Shown here: positions 25,701 through 40,700 of the stretch, in pieces
How positions within the stretch are numbered: position 1 is the stretch's first letter
Layout: each line of letters opens with the position of its first letter
DNA from: Hyparrhenia diplandra
Taxonomy: Eukaryota > Streptophyta > Magnoliopsida > Poales > Poaceae
Direction: 5' to 3'
Length of the DNA: 64,000 nt
NCBI GenBank assembly: GCA_015847255.1
Contig: JADLZK010004543.1
Location: 2,108,001 to 2,172,000, forward strand
Notes under the pieces: generated by a model
The model's input: the letters and a program-made list of their open reading frames with translations, nothing else
Told to the model about the DNA's origin: nothing
Databases searched by the model: none
Program-made: the position numbers and the translations under genes

Positions 25701-28700
25701 CCGCTGACAAGGTGGGCATAGGAAGGCCGAGGTATGACCTCCCATGTGTTGTTGGAGAGGTAGGCATCAAATTCTGATTGCACTGCAAAGCGCCAGTAGG
25801 GGTCCTTGACACCATGATACACTATGCACGGGATCTGAGAGATCGGCATCAGCGTTGTTGTCTCTGAGGTGGTCTAGTGTGGGTTCAGTTTGAACATCCA
25901 AACACGTGACCTGGTGATGATGAATCTGCTAAAACAATTCAGCTCAAACGGACAACCGAGCGAAAACTTATGCCCATTTTAAGGAAGGTACCTCAAGTTA
26001 TGTTTTTGGGAGGCACAACTAGATGGCGGTGGCTAGGGCAAAGCTTCCCTATCTGCGCATCACCGATCACAACTGAGCAAAGCATCTCAGCAAACACGAG
26101 AGGGCACAAACTTCCCTAGTATGACAGCAATAAGTGTTCGCCAGATTGCGGTGCAGGCGAAACCGAAGCGGCTTGCAACATATCTAGGGTTTGCGCAGTC
26201 AGAATTCACACAAGGCGGCTGACGGGCAAGTCAAGTAATGTGGTGCCTCGACTTGCAGGGGCGGAGGCAGGATGAGCACTCAGGGGGGGGGGACTAATTA
26301 GTGGAGGTTTGACGAAAATCAAATGACATAATGGTGAATTAAAGACTAACCTACTGTAATTAAAAGGGAACTTAACCTGATCAGGGGGCTGCAGCCCAGG
26401 CAGCCCCACCCCTGGATCCACCCCTGTCGACTTGTGTTTGGGTAATGGTGGATGGGAAGCGGCAGAAACAAAGAACAACAACGGTGCAGTTGAACTAAGA
26501 CTACGAACACAAACCTAAACCAGCACATACTCGACCACGGACACAAACTGAACAAAGCGAAAACTGAAACAAAACTGCAAGGCGCAAAGGGTGATAGGAC
26601 AGCGGAAAGGAAAATATTTTTGGGTTTTTCTGTGGACTGTAGACGATGAACACGAATGAACCTCTACTACTTATAATACACAAAAAAAACTTTTTCTAAA
26701 GCCACACACAAAACTATCCCCTATAGTCATCAACTATCCTAAGTGCACCCATCCACCCTCCCATCCTGTGCCGGCGTGGCCACCAACGCGCGGCTCACCC
26801 TCTTCCCGACGCAGCCTATCCCGCTCATCCCATGCCTCACCTGCTGCGCTATCCTCCCCCAACTTCAATCAGGTGCGGGGATCGAGATGGGCAAGCTTCT
26901 CTGCGACCTCTATGCTGTCGTCATCGTAGGGATATTTGGGGGATAACTAGGCCTTATGCTTTGCCCAGAGCTTGAGAGATTGAGGGGATTAGAATTGTTT
27001 CTTCATAATTGATTGCTTTTTTCCAAACTCAATATGGTACAAAGAATAAATAGGCTCACAGCCACTTGCAACCCGGAGATGCCTCTGTTGCATGCGTGGC
27101 TGAGATTGAAACTCTCCTAGAGGCTAGGAGTGGCTGACACTGAAACTCTCCTAGAGGCTACGCTTGACTACTCTTGCTGCATGTGTCTAAGATTAGAAAC
27201 CTCCTAAATTGATCACGCCTCTCGCATGCCTGGCACCCTCCCGGCGCCACGCGATGACACAAGTGCAGCCTCGGCTGCCCATGACATCTCCCCGCCCTTG
27301 GAGACCCCGGCTCGTCCTCGAAATGGATAGTTGCCACTTGACCTATTGGATGTGGATCGAGGGTTAAGCCTTTTACATCTCGGCTTACCTTTCTTATTTA
27401 AAAACAAATATATGAAATAAAGGTGGACTACAACTATGTTGTCCGGGATCCCATGGAAAAGACCCAACAACTAGTGTCGTGTGGGCTGAAGAGAGGAGGA
27501 TGTAGGAGCCAACGAGTCTGCTGGGCGCTGAAGCAGATGAGATGACCACTTTGCAGTTCTTGGCACGAGATGGAACCGCCATTGATGCCTGCTGTTGTGT
27601 TGCCATGGTCGTTCTTGCGGGGAGACACCATACACGGAACTCTGCGGGGAAGGACGGCGGGCTTGTGTGGTCAAACCTGGCGGCTATGATTTGCCATTGC
27701 GTCATCGTGAGTGCCATGCGCAACGTACGCACCATGCGCCGGACAAGAAAACCTCGCCCTGCAGCTTGTAGTCGCACCGGCGCTTTGCTCTGCAATGACG
27801 GACATGGGACGGCCCTCAGACCCGAGCAAGGTGCTTCTCCCCATGAAGGAACTACACCCGCCGGCGTGCCGGGAACCCTCGCGTCGCCGCTGAAACCGCA
27901 CCGCTGCATGGAGTTCCTTCTCGGTCTTCTCTGGTGAGCACACCGAGAGGTTGAACGTCAACGAACTGATCCCACTTCTCAGCAAAACTGTCCATACCCT
28001 CTTCGGCGTTTAGTGACCGCATCACGAGGAGGAGAGGGGCGGGTGGGTAGTCCTTGCAGCGGTAAGGATGTTACGGCGGCCGGTGGAGGCAATTTGAAGC
28101 GCTAGTGTAGCATCTCGGTGAAGCGATGCCACGATGGGGTGCCCTCATCCTGGACTTGGAGGAACCACGTACGAGCACCATCTTCTAGATGACGGGAAGC
28201 CATCTAGACCATTTCTTCCTCAATGATGCGCCCGACGGAAGAACGATTCGCAGCCATTGAGGAAGATGTGCGGGTTGGATTGACCGTCATAACGCGGAAA
28301 ACCCGGCCTACGGAACCGCTGACGGGCGATTGTTGTGGTGATTAATCGAGGGATGGCGGCTGAATCGCGGCGGCGGCGGCTCGATGGAGGTGCGGCGACA
28401 CGGGCGGTGTGGTGGGGAATGGATCGGTCGCTAGAGGGCGGTGGCGGTGGTGGGCGATCCGGATCGATCGATGTTTTTTGCGTGGTAAAGAATCGGTGGG
28501 GAAAGGATTGACAGCGGCTGTGGAAGAGGATCGACTCTAGATACCAGATGTAATGGATGATGGGTATTAGGGATATTTGGGGGATAACTAGGCCTTATGC
28601 TTTGCCCAGAGCTTGAGAGATTGAGGGGATTAGAATTGTTTCTTCATAATTGATTGCTTTTTTCCAAACTCAATACGGTACAAAGAATAAATAGGCTCAC

Positions 28701-31700
28701 AGCCACTTGCAACCCGGAGATGCCTCTGTTGCATGCGTGGCTGAGATTGAAACTCTTCTAGAGGCTAGGAGTGGCTGACACTGAAACTCTCCTAGAGGCT
28801 ACGCTTGACTACTCTTGCTGCATGTGCCTAAGATTAGAAACCTCCTAAATTGATCACGCCTCTACTGCATGCCTGGCACCCTCCTGGCTGCCCATGACAT
28901 CTGGTGTTATGGACGTTGGGTCCATAGGGATAGTGTCTTCTCCGGCGAGGTTATACCCCTTTGCCGTAGGCTTAGGTTCTATGGTAGCAGCCCTAGGCGC
29001 TTGAGAGTCATTGGGGAGTAAGAGAGATATTTGATTGATGTTCTATTGCTTAATCCTCAAGTGCTGAGTACAAGAACTATATATAGCCATTGGCTCTAAC
29101 AAACTTGGAAAGTACTCAATCTAATCTTATTTAGGAAACTAGGCATGCGGCTGTAACAAAACCTGAGGACTCTAAAAATAGGAAACCGATCTCCACAATT
29201 TGAGGGCTGATGGCCCTGCCTTCTATCCCTCTGCATGGCCGCCCTTTGGCGCCCATGACACAATGCTAATCGCATAGAAGGTGGGGATGCTGAAATGGGG
29301 CAAATCTAGTGCTCACGAGAAAAAACATAAGGACATAAACCCTGATTTGATGTGTTGAAGACACTTTATATATAAACCATAACTCCGTCTAACCGCATAA
29401 GAGCAAAGCCGCAGTCCACGTTCCCATCTACTTACTCCTATTTGACTAAACTAGTCTATCCTCCTGTGCTCCCACACGAACAATTTTTGAGATACTGAAG
29501 CAATAGAAATTCGTTTTTAATTTAAATTAATTAATAAAAATTACTTCATACAATTAACTTTGATTTGAGTCCAGAGTTACATATTTGAATAGATTGGTTA
29601 TTGGTATGAATGAAAGAGAACCCCGTGGCACAATTAACGATGTAACATTTGTTTTATTCTACATTCAGGTGTTTCTCTTCATTTGTTTCGTTTCCGAAGT
29701 GTATAACTAGTTTAGTGCATTATATGGGTGTTTTTGACGTCCCTCCTTTAGGGACTGAAATAAAGTGTTAGTTCACCTCCAAATTAAAAATTAGTAATAT
29801 GATTGAAAATTGGATGTTCAGTTCGTACCTTCAATTGTTTTCATAAATTGTAGTCTTTGTTTGATTTGTCTGGTGAAATGTTTTAGGTTAATCTAACAGT
29901 CCAGACCATTAATATTTGGCTTGTCATTTGTTGGTTTCTAATCCTTTCCTCTGTGAATGGCTATTGTCGATGTAGTCAAGTTATTTCTTTGAACTCCTCG
30001 GTGCATTTTGTCGGCATCTTTGAAATTATTTGATAGGTATCTCTTGCTTTCTAGTAAAGGATGTGGCGACATTCTTATATTTCCATCCTACTTAAATGTT
30101 GTACCACTTCTTCCAAAATCATCTTGCGATGAAATGACTCCTTATGTTTGCATGATGTTCTCCATTGCTGGTTGAACTTATCAGCCCAGCTTATCAGCCA
30201 TGGTACAATGTTTTTGTCTCAAAACATAACAGGGTAAGCCGGCTTATCAGCCGCAGAAAAACCACCAAACCGAACAGCTCAAAAGAAACCATGACAATAA
30301 TTGGATCCTCAATTTAATAAAAGTAGTATTTAAATGGAAAAGTTGCATGTAAGAAGAAAGCAGGAGCATTGGTAGATACAAATGTCACTATTATTTTCTA
30401 TATATTTAGTCAGATTTTTAAGAAAATGACTCATCGAGAAGTGGAACATACAATTATTTTGGGATGAAAGGAGTATATGATATCCAAAGCATCAAAGTTT
30501 TTCTCCTAAAAACTGTTTTTATCTATATATAATATAATGGCAGAGGTGGGTAATGTTCTAGAAAATATAATAGATCAAATGGTGATGGATGGCTAGAGTT
30601 ATTAATTTGGTGGCCCGATCTTGGCGAATTAACATGGAGGCTCTGTTGAGGCCTCTAATTAGTAATAGTAAGAAGTAAGATAGCAAAAATCGAACAACCA
30701 TATTCACTCTCTCCCTTGATCTTGGCGAATCTCATCCCACTAATGTCTATTCCATCACATAGCGTGCATTCTTGATTTTGTTTATTTCATTTATTACAAT
30801 GGAAAATACGACAAGAAAAAAACATACCATGGCTCGGTTGGATGCACATCCATTGCAGTCAAATGAGTCATTCTATCCAGGAGGCATATGATCTGAAGAA
30901 ATCAAGTCATTAAAAAAAAACATTCAACACAAACTCTAGATAGATAGATGAAGTTTTCACCTTTGTTCGCGGCTGGAATGGCTACCAAATGGTAAATTGG
31001 CACAGCATCACCAAGACCATAATAAAGCAACAAAACATGTCAAACTAGACCAGATGCATGTCGCGCGTGAAGTAAAATTCAGTGAAACTAACCAATAGTA
31101 ATAAAAAAACTGAACTGACCTCGTTAGACATCCTCTCTCCTGCTGGGTGGAAAACAGCGACTAGAGGTACCTGATGCACCTCACTCCCAATATGTTTTCT
31201 GACTTCTGGCAAAAGTTATCATCCACACAAGATACTAGATCTTTGTGGGCTACACAACACTCTAGGATCACATCGAATTCCTCCAAGTTCTCTAGCGGCT
31301 GTTTTTCCATCCGCATACGAGGAAGGTGCGAGTGGATCTTCGGAGCACGATGCCTTGGGGCTTGGACAATCCATCGATAAAGCTCTCTGGGAACTTTGGT
31401 AAACACCTAAAGGCAATAGGATCATTTGTGTTGTTGGTTAGGCGCAATGGCGCGGAAATCAGCTTGTCTGGCTCGAATATGGGGAACTGAAGCTTGCACT
31501 GATGGACATGAAGCAAGCCGCGCTCTGTGGGCATGGACACTCTCATCTGCGTGTATGCACCAAAACAGTTAATCAAGCCCTACAGATCACCATCAAACAA
31601 TCTAGACACAGTGTGTTCAATAAAGAACTAGTATTTCTGGGACGGAAAGGAAAATTCAATATAGACTTCATATTTCAATTTCATTTTTACTAGCATTTGA

Positions 31701-31732
31701 AAATATGTTCAAGGACATGTAGCCCTTTATAG

Positions 31733-31766
<34 letters not shown>

Positions 31767-34700
31767 ATGAAATGCCCTTTATAGATCTAGGTGGTATGGA
31801 GTATTACACGAGTTCCTGCTCAGACCTTACACGAGTTCCTGCTCAGACCTTACAAAACTACTTCTAACTATGTGAATCTGCTGGGATCAAAAGGCAATTC
31901 ACTGCACCCTACTCACCACAGCAGAATGGAGTAGTTGAGAGGAGGAATAAGACTGTCATGGAAATGGCTAGATCATTGCTAAAATGCATGAGTGTTGCTG
32001 GATGTTTTTGGGGAGAGGCAGTGAGACACTTAGTTTTCTTGTCGAATAGATTGCCAACAAAGCGAATGGGGTATAGAACTCCATTTGAAGGATGGTGTGG
32101 TAAAAAGCCTCACTTGGGTCATGTGAGGGTATTCGGGTGTAGAGCAAATGTCAGAACAACAAAGCCACATTTTAAAAAATTAGATGACAGGAGCAGTGCT
32201 ATGATTTATTTTGGTGTGGAGGATGGTAGTAAAGCACACAGATTATATGATCCAAAGTATAAGAAAATTGTAGTCAGCGGAGATGTTGTCTTTGAAGAAA
32301 CAGTGTTTTGGAAATGGAAAACTAAATTTGGAAGAATTCAGAGTTTGTTGTTGAAAAGACTGAGGGCATTGCTAATCTGCCATTATACAGTGGTGGTGGT
32401 GTGGCTGATGAGATTTATCAAGATGACTCCATTCAGAATTCAGAGGGAGCTAATGACACTAATGCGAGTGTGGGAGCCACTGGTGAAGTGGAACATTCAG
32501 TCCAGCAAGAGACTGAAACACAATCAGGCACTGTTTATGGTCAGACAACAGATACAGAATCAGCTCCACTAATTAATATGGAGTTGGACAATAATGATGT
32601 TGACATGGGAGACTCAAGTGACTATGATGAGCCACATTTGAGATTTAGAAACCTGAATGAGGTGTATCATGACAGTGTTGAAGTTGAGCTATCTTCTAAT
32701 TCAGAAGTGGAAGCTTTGTTAGCAGTCATAGAAGAGCCAAGTTGTTATCAAGAGGCAGCTGGTGAAAGAGATTGGGTGAAATCCAATCCATCAATAAAAA
32801 TAAAACCTGGAATTTGGTGGAATTGCCAGCTGGTCACAAACCAATTAGTTTGAAGAGGGTTTTCAAATTGAAGAAAAATGCAGAGGGTGCAGTGGTGAAG
32901 CCTAGGTTGGTTGCTAAAGGATATGTGCAAAAACAAGGAATGGATTTTGATGAGGTATTTGCTCCAATGGCAAGACTTGACTTTGTGAGACTTATTCTAG
33001 CTCGGCAGCCAACAGATGTTGGGAGGTGCATCGCTTGGATGTAAATATTGCTTTTCTCAATGGAGAACTTGCTAAAATGTTTATGCGTCTCGACAAAAAG
33101 GATTCGTGAAGAAGAGAAAGGAACAGATGGTGCTGAAATTAAGTAAAGCACTATATGACTTAAAAACAAGCTCCAAGAGCTTGGAACATCAAGCTTGACA
33201 CTAGTCCGAAGAAACTTGGGTTCGAGAAAGTGTGTGATAGAACCTCTTTGTTTACATCGAGGTGAAGGGATGTCGGCTTTGATGGTTGGTGTATATGTGG
33301 ATGATCTGATAATTTAACATGAGTGACTTGGGAAAATTGTCATTCTATCTGGGAACTGAGGTTGAGCAGAAAGAAGACTATATAACTATCAGACAAACTA
33401 GCTATGCCAAGAAAGTTGTAAGCCAGTTTGGGATATGACTAATTGTAATGGAACTAAATCTCCAATGGATCCCGGTGCAAGACTTGATGAAGATAAGCGG
33501 GGGAGAAAGAATAAATGCTACGAAATATAGAAGGATCATTGTGTGTTTGAGACATCTATTGCACACAAGGCCTGGTCTCTCATTTTTCTCGTTGGAATGG
33601 CTAGCGAGGTTTATGGAGAAGCCCTTTGTTAAGCACATGAATGCAAAGTGAAATAGATAATGAGATATTTGAAAGGCACACTAAACCATGGGTTGGTGTA
33701 TAACCCAGGAAGGCAAAGTTGAACTTATGGTAGGCCATACCGATAGTGACGTTGGTGGAGACCTTGTTGAGAGAAGAAGCACAGGTGGAATGGCCTTTTA
33801 TATCAACGACAGCTTGGTGACCCGAATTCCCACAAGAAAAGACATTGGCACTATCTTCATGTGAAGCTGAGTTTATGGCTGCAACAAAGAAGCGCTAAGC
33901 AAGCATTGTGGCTCAAGAATTTGTTGGGGAACCGACTAGAACTCAGTTTGTTGAGAGAAGAAGAACAAGTGGAATGGCCTTTTTATGTCAATTATAGCCC
34001 GATGACCAAGAATTCCGACAAGGAAAAGACAGTGGCACTATCTTCATGTGAAGCCGAGTTTATAGCTGCCCCAACATTTGCTAAGCAAGCTAATCGTGGC
34101 TCGAGAATTTGTTGGGGAACCGATTGGAATTTCAGTTGAAGGCGGTGACATTTATGGTTGACAACAATTCGGCTATTGCTTTGATGAAGAATCCAATGTT
34201 TCATGGGAGAAGCAAGTACATGGACATCAATTATCATTCCATTTGTGAATGTGTTGAGCGTGGTCAAATTGTTGTGAAGAGAGTACATAGACAAGTGGAA
34301 TGTTGCTCGGGAATTTGTTGGGGATCATGGAGATGGAGATCATCATGATGAGCAGTTCATTGGAGATGGAGATCCCCAAAGTGATATAAGGCCATACCAA
34401 GTCACAACTGTTTAATGTCTTATCGTGTTCTACTTTCACGCGCGACTATGTTTTTGTCTACATACGATTGTGAAGTAGAACGATCCCTCGGCAATGTTTT
34501 AAGTTTCGATGCTCCCCAAACCTTTACCTTTGTCACAAGCCTTGTACAATCGGTGGTGGGTCTATGAAATTAGGGTGCCACCGGTTTTCCTTGACTAGAC
34601 AGGTTTGTATCGGATACTTATTGCGGAAGATTTGGTTACTTGAAAAAGATCATCCTAACGGTTAGGGATCTTGGAGCATGGTAGGTTGGCGTGAGCATAG

Positions 34701-37700
34701 AGATGCTACCAACAACAAGTGTCATATGTGATATGATTAGCAAAGAGTTGCTTACCGATCTACCATGTCTTCTAGCGGTGATGCTAAAGCTCACTAGTTG
34801 ACTTGTTAGTTGTGGGTCTTGAATCACTAAGTTTCAATTGAGGGATATTGATTTTAGTGGGAGTACATTCAATTAAATGTTAATATGTTTTTACTCTATC
34901 TTGGATACATTGTCATAGTATTTTGCATTATTTCATTTGTAGATAAATGGCACCTAGCAATCAACCATTTACTTTGCGTTCAGTTCTTGAGAAAGATAAA
35001 TTGAATGGAACAAATTATGCGGATTGGATCCAGAACTCGAGAATTGTTCTCGAGGGTGAGAAAAAGGAAGATGTTCTAGAAAACCCCTTACCGTAAGAGC
35101 ACCGCGATAATGCACCTACTGGCCGAGAAAACGGCTTACAAGAAAGCATGTGATGCCGATCTTGAAGTGAGTTGCCTTATGCTTGCTAGTATGGAACCCG
35201 ATCGCAGATGCGTTCAATAACAATCATGCAACAGACGATATGATCGTGGCGCTTGAGGATATGTTCCAAACTCAAGCTAGAACCGAAAGGTTCAATGTCT
35301 CAAAGGCTCTTGTTGAGAGCAAGCTAGCAGAAGGCGCAGCAGTTGGACCACACGTAATCAAGATGGTTGGTTACATTCAGAGATTGGAGAAGCTAGGCTT
35401 CCCAATTGGCCAAGAGTTGGCCTCTTGATTTCATTCTTGCATCTCTGCCGCCTAGCTATTGGAACTTCATCTCGAACTACCATATGCATGGGGCGGAGAA
35501 AGTCTTGGCGAACGCGGTGTGGTATGCTTAAGAGGCAGAGGTGACATCAAGAAAGGTGCTGGCAGTAGCCATGTGATGGCGGTCCAAAACAAGCCTAATT
35601 TTAAGAAAAGGGGCAATCCTTATTGGAAGAAAAAGAAGGAAAAGGCTAAAGGTGAGACCTCTAAGCCAAAGCCATCCGAGCCCCAGGCTGGACCAAGCTA
35701 GCGTCTTCGAGTGCTTTCATTGTCATAAAAGGGTCTTTGAAAAGAAACTGCAAGGAGTACTTAGCATCCAAGAAGGATAGCGGTGGTAAAGGTACTCCCG
35801 GCCGCTTGTACACTTGTTGTTTATGTTCTGAGACCTATTCCTCGCTGATTCTTATATTTATTCTTGGGTATTTGATACCGGATCGGTTGCTCATATTTGC
35901 AATACGATGCGAGGGGAATGATAAGAAGTAGAAGCATTGGAAAGGGTGAAGTTGACTTCAGCGTGGGCAATAATGCAAGAGTTCTCGCTTTCTGGCGTCG
36001 GGATGATGCAACTCCACCTCCCGTCGGGATTTATTTTGGAATTGAATAATTGTTATCTTGTTCCTAGTTTAAGCCGAAACATTGTGTCACCTTCATGTTT
36101 GATGAAGGATGGTTATTCTTTTAAGAGTGAAAACAATGGTTGTGTGATCTCTAAAGATGGCATGTTTGTGGCTTCTGCATCCATTGTTAATGGATTATTT
36201 ATTTTAAATCTTGATGATGCACCTGTTTGTAATATAACTGCTAAAAGGCCTCGGCTTAATGAGTTAAGTCCTACCTATATGTGGCATTGTCGTTTGGGTC
36301 ATATAAGTGAGAATCGCATGAAGAGGCTTCATAACCGATGGGCTTCTAACCGTTTGATTTTGAATCATACGAGACATGTGAGGCTTGCCTTCTAGGCAAA
36401 ATGACCAAGGCGCCTTTTCACGAGGTTTTCCCGAGAGGGCAGCGAACTTGTTGGAACTCGTACATACCGATGTATGCGGACCAATGAGTACGACTTGACT
36501 AGATGCGGATTCCAATACTTCATTACTTTCACCGATGATTTTAGTAGATATGGCTATGTCTACTTAATGAAGCATAAGTTAGAGACTTTTGAAAAGTTCA
36601 AAGAGTTTCAGAATGAAGTAGAGAATCAACGTCGCAAGAAAATCAAGGCCTTGCGATCGGATCGTGGAGGCGAATATTTGAGTCACGAATTTAGCAATCA
36701 TCTAAAGAGTTGCGGAATTGTTCCACAGCTTACGCCGCCTGGAACACCTCGAGGAGAAATGGTGTGTTTGAGCGACATAATCGGACTTTGTTGGACATGG
36801 TTCGGTCTATGATGAGCCGGTCGGACCTACCTTTATCGTTTTGGGGATACGCTCTAGAAACATTTGCTTTCACATTAAACAAGGTGCCATCTAAGTCCGT
36901 AGTTAAGACACCATATGAGATGTGGACTGGTAAGAGTCCCGGTTTGTCTTTTCTAAAGATTTGGGGTTGTGAAGTTTATGTCAAAAACGACTTCAATCGA
37001 TAAACTAACACCCAAGTCGGACAAGTGTTTTTTTAGGTGGGATACCCAAAGGAAACTTTAGGGTATTACTTTTACAACTGATCGAGGGCATAGTGTTTGT
37101 TGCTTTCGAAATGGTGTTTTCTTAGAGAAAGAGTTTCTCAAAAGAGACAAGAGTGGACAAAAGGTGTATCTTGAAGAAGTTCAAGATGAGCAAATAGGTC
37201 AAGACTCTACTAGTGATGCTAGTGTACCAGAACAAGTTGAGATACCTGTGGCAAAGGTAACACCGCCACTACCACGAAGATCAGCTAGACTCCATGAGTT
37301 GCATGGGGATGTGTTATTGTTAGACGATGGCGAACCTATGACATATGCGGAAGCAATGATGGACCCAGATTCCAAGAAATGGCAAAGTGCCATGAGATCC
37401 GAGATAGATTCCATGGGAGATAATCAAGTTTGGAACTTGGTTGACCCGCGATGGGGTTAGACCCATTAAGTGCAAATGGATCTATAAAAAGAAAAGGGAT
37501 ATGGACGGACATGTTCACGTCTATAAAGCTCGACTTTGTCGCAAAGGGTTTTCGGCAAGTTCAAGGAGTTGACTACGACGAGACATTCTCCCGAAGCGAT
37601 GCTCAAATCTATCCAGGATCATTCTAGCAATTCTTTGCTCATTTCGATTATGAGATATGGCGAGATGGATGTTAAAAACAGCCTTTCTAAATGGAAATTT

Positions 37701-40700
37701 AGAAGCGGACGTGTATATGATATAGCCCGAAGGTTTTGTTGATCTTAAGAATGCTAGAAAAATATGCAAGCTTAAGAAATCCATTTATGGGCTAAAGCAA
37801 GCATCTCGGAGTTGGAACATTCGTTTTTGATGAAGCTATAAAAGAGTTGGGCTTTCGTCGAGAATGAAGAAGAACCTTGTGTATACAAGAAGGAAAGTGG
37901 GAGCTATTTGTTGTGTTTCTAATCTTGTATGTGGATGACATACAATTGATTGGAAATGATATTCCAATGTTGCAATCCGTGAAGACTTCCTTTGAATAAT
38001 TTATTTTCTATGAAGGATTTGGGAGAAGCAAACATACATTTTGGGCATAAAGATCTATAGAGATAGATCGAAGAGGCTAATAGGATTAACCCAAGATACA
38101 TTACATTGACAAGGTGTTGAAACGGTTCAACATGGAAGATTCCAAGAAAGGGTTCTTGCCTATGTCACATGGTACAGCGTTTTAGCAAGAAGCGGCGTCC
38201 TTCGACTCTTGATGAGCGAGGCGCATGAGTAAGTTTCCATATGCTTCAGCAGTTGGTTCCATCATGTATGCCATGATATGTACACGCCCGAGATGTCTCA
38301 TATGCTCTAAGTGTTGCGGCGGTACCAAGTCGATCCGGTGAGAGTCCTTTGGACACTTGTTAAAAACATTCTTAAGTACTTGAGAAGGACTAAAGATGTG
38401 TTCCTAGTCTTTGGAGGTGAGGAGGAGCTCGTTGTAAATTGTTACACCGGCGCTAGCTTCCAAACCCGACACAGATGATTCACAATCTCAATCGGGATAT
38501 TTGTTCACAATAAATGGTGGTCTTTGTCGGTTGGAAAAGTTTCAAGCGAGAAAAGCGGTGACCGATTCTCTGCCCGAAGCGAGTACATAGCGCTTACAAG
38601 GCTGCAAAGGAAGGTGTTTGGATGAGGAAGTTCCTCATTGAGCTTGGTGTGTTTCCGAATGCAAGCGACCCATTGAACCTTCATTGTGACAATAGTGGTG
38701 CAATTGCACAGGCTAAGGAGCCGAGGGATCACCGTAAGAACAAACATGTGCTTGCGGAAATTTCACCTCATTCGAGAGTTCATCAAAGGGGTGAGATCAA
38801 GATATTCAAGATACATACGGATTTGAATGTTGCAGATCCTTTGACAAAGGCTCTTCCACGCCCTAAGCATGAGGCGCACATGAGAGATATGGGTATTAGA
38901 TATCTTCAAGATTAACTCTAGTGCAAGTGGGAGATTGTTGGGAATATGCCCTAGAGATAATCATAGAGATGATTGTATCACCTTGTATCCATGATATATT
39001 ATGTGTTCATGAATATCCATTAAAGACAACTTGTATCGATTGGCAATTATGTGAATTGTTTGTGAGACTCTTTACTTGTATGGTTATTCTATAATTGTCC
39101 TTGGTCGGAGTTCATGTGAGGACACACATGAATATTAGATCAGCACACATATTAGTTGATGACTATGTTTCACAAGTCATAGACATGGAGATGTCAAACT
39201 AATAGTGTGGGCACATGTATGACATGGGGCTGGATAGACCCGACATGAGATGTTATTATTATCTCTTTACACATCATATGCGTTATGTCCTTAGACACGA
39301 GATTGTCGTATGTACTCAAGATGTGAAACGACCTACTTAGGGACTATCAAACGTTACTCCGTAATTGGGTAGCTATAAAAGGCAGTCTTCGGGTTTGTCG
39401 GGAAGCATGCTATGAGGCATGGTCAATCAAGATGGAATTGCCCCTCTCGATAATAGAGTGATATCACTTTGGACCACTCGATTGATTGGATCAAGAAATG
39501 CATGGCCGTGCTTGGGTTAAGTGTTGACCCATGAGGTGGACCAAATATCGTGTGGCAAGGGAATAACATGTATATGAGTTTGTGGTGGTTCGATGCGATA
39601 TGATCATTGCGTACACATGGTAGTTGACACGTGTTGCTAGAGCATTTGTCAACTATTGGTTGAGTAGGAGTACTTGGGCCATGTCTATGTGTGCGTGAGC
39701 CCATAGGGTCGCAGACGCTTAAGGGGAAAGGAAGCCCTGATTCGGATCGATCCAATTAGACGAGGCTTAGGGTTACTAATGGGCCTCCACCCGGGAGCCT
39801 ATTAGAGAGACGCCTATATATATGAGAGTTGGGCGCGGGGCTAGGTCAATTCACGCCACTTTGGCGGCGCCGCTGCCCATGCTCTCGCCTCTTGCTCCTC
39901 GCGGACCTAGCGGTCCGGAGGCGCATCGCTTCCTCCCATGCGTGTGGGATACCTCGGAGGTGCTGCATCCGGAGCATAAGGGCGAACCGCACGTGGAGGA
40001 CGGGCGTGAGCAACTGCTGCGGCACCTGCTGCTACGCCGCACATCTTCATCGAGGGTCGACACTTCCACCGCACCTCTTGGCGTCTAGCGGTAATCCCGT
40101 GATCTATAACTAGCAGTAGATCCTTGGTTTATGGGTAGAAAATTTTTGTTTTCTGGCTAGCGTAGCGATCCCATATTCCTTCAATTTTTTCCATGCGCAT
40201 GCAATTATCAAATTTAGGAGGAATTATATTACTCAACTCCAAGATACCAATGGGCATGTTCTAACTGTTCAAAGTGATAAAGCATATCTAATTTGGCAAA
40301 GCTTTTAAAGAAAGGTTTGGTACAAGCAACTTTAACTCTTTTATTTATGATTTAAGCTCCCATCCCCCTACTCATCTAGATTTCTCATCCTTGTTGAACC
40401 CTTTGTGAAGGAGGAAGTGGACAGTGTGATCAAGCATCTTCCCTCCAATAAAGCCCATGGCCCTGATGGTTTTAAAATTGATTTTGTCAAGCATTATTGG
40501 TCTATTATTGCTAATGAATTTTTATGATTTATGTGAAGCTTTCCAACAGGGGAATATTTGCTTGTAGAGTATTAATTGGTCACACAAAACTTTAATTCCT
40601 AAAAAGGATGAACCTATTGAGTATCTGATTACATTGAAGATATAATAACTAAGCTCTTGGCCAACTGGTTACGGCTCTATTTAAATTATGTTGTTCACAA

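Larger units (their letters stand above)
26927..28899 (-). mobile_element. Short gag-only gypsy-like LTR element
   Basis: Direct repeats of about 350 bp bracket 1.26 kb. On the minus strand the 5' LTR (28899-28549) begins TGTCATGGGCAG and ends CCATTACA, followed by the primer site TGGTATCTAGAG. A purine tract (AAGGGCGGGGAGA) precedes the 3' LTR (27286-26927). The interior near 28330-28000 encodes a broken gag core (GFPRYDGQSNPHIFLN, FTEMLH). No polymerase genes exist, so it must have moved with another element's enzymes. The 3' LTR lacks its last 19 bp and no target duplication can be shown. Confidence 0.8.
34440..40183 (+). mobile_element. Copia relic B with 3' LTR only
   Basis: Leader, gag, protease, integrase, reverse transcriptase, RNase H and a 3' LTR follow in Ty1-copia order. 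The gag ATG is at 34947 (MAPSNQPFTLRSVLEKDKL). The 5' LTR is absent and relic A is joined directly to its left. Frame breaks are many, mostly short indels. The right boundary is CCTTCA at 40183, directly against an L1 fragment, as if the element had inserted into that LINE. Confidence 0.85.

Noticed and set aside
31174..31693. Plus-strand open frames over the MSP exon
   Set aside because: They are antisense shadows of exon 6.
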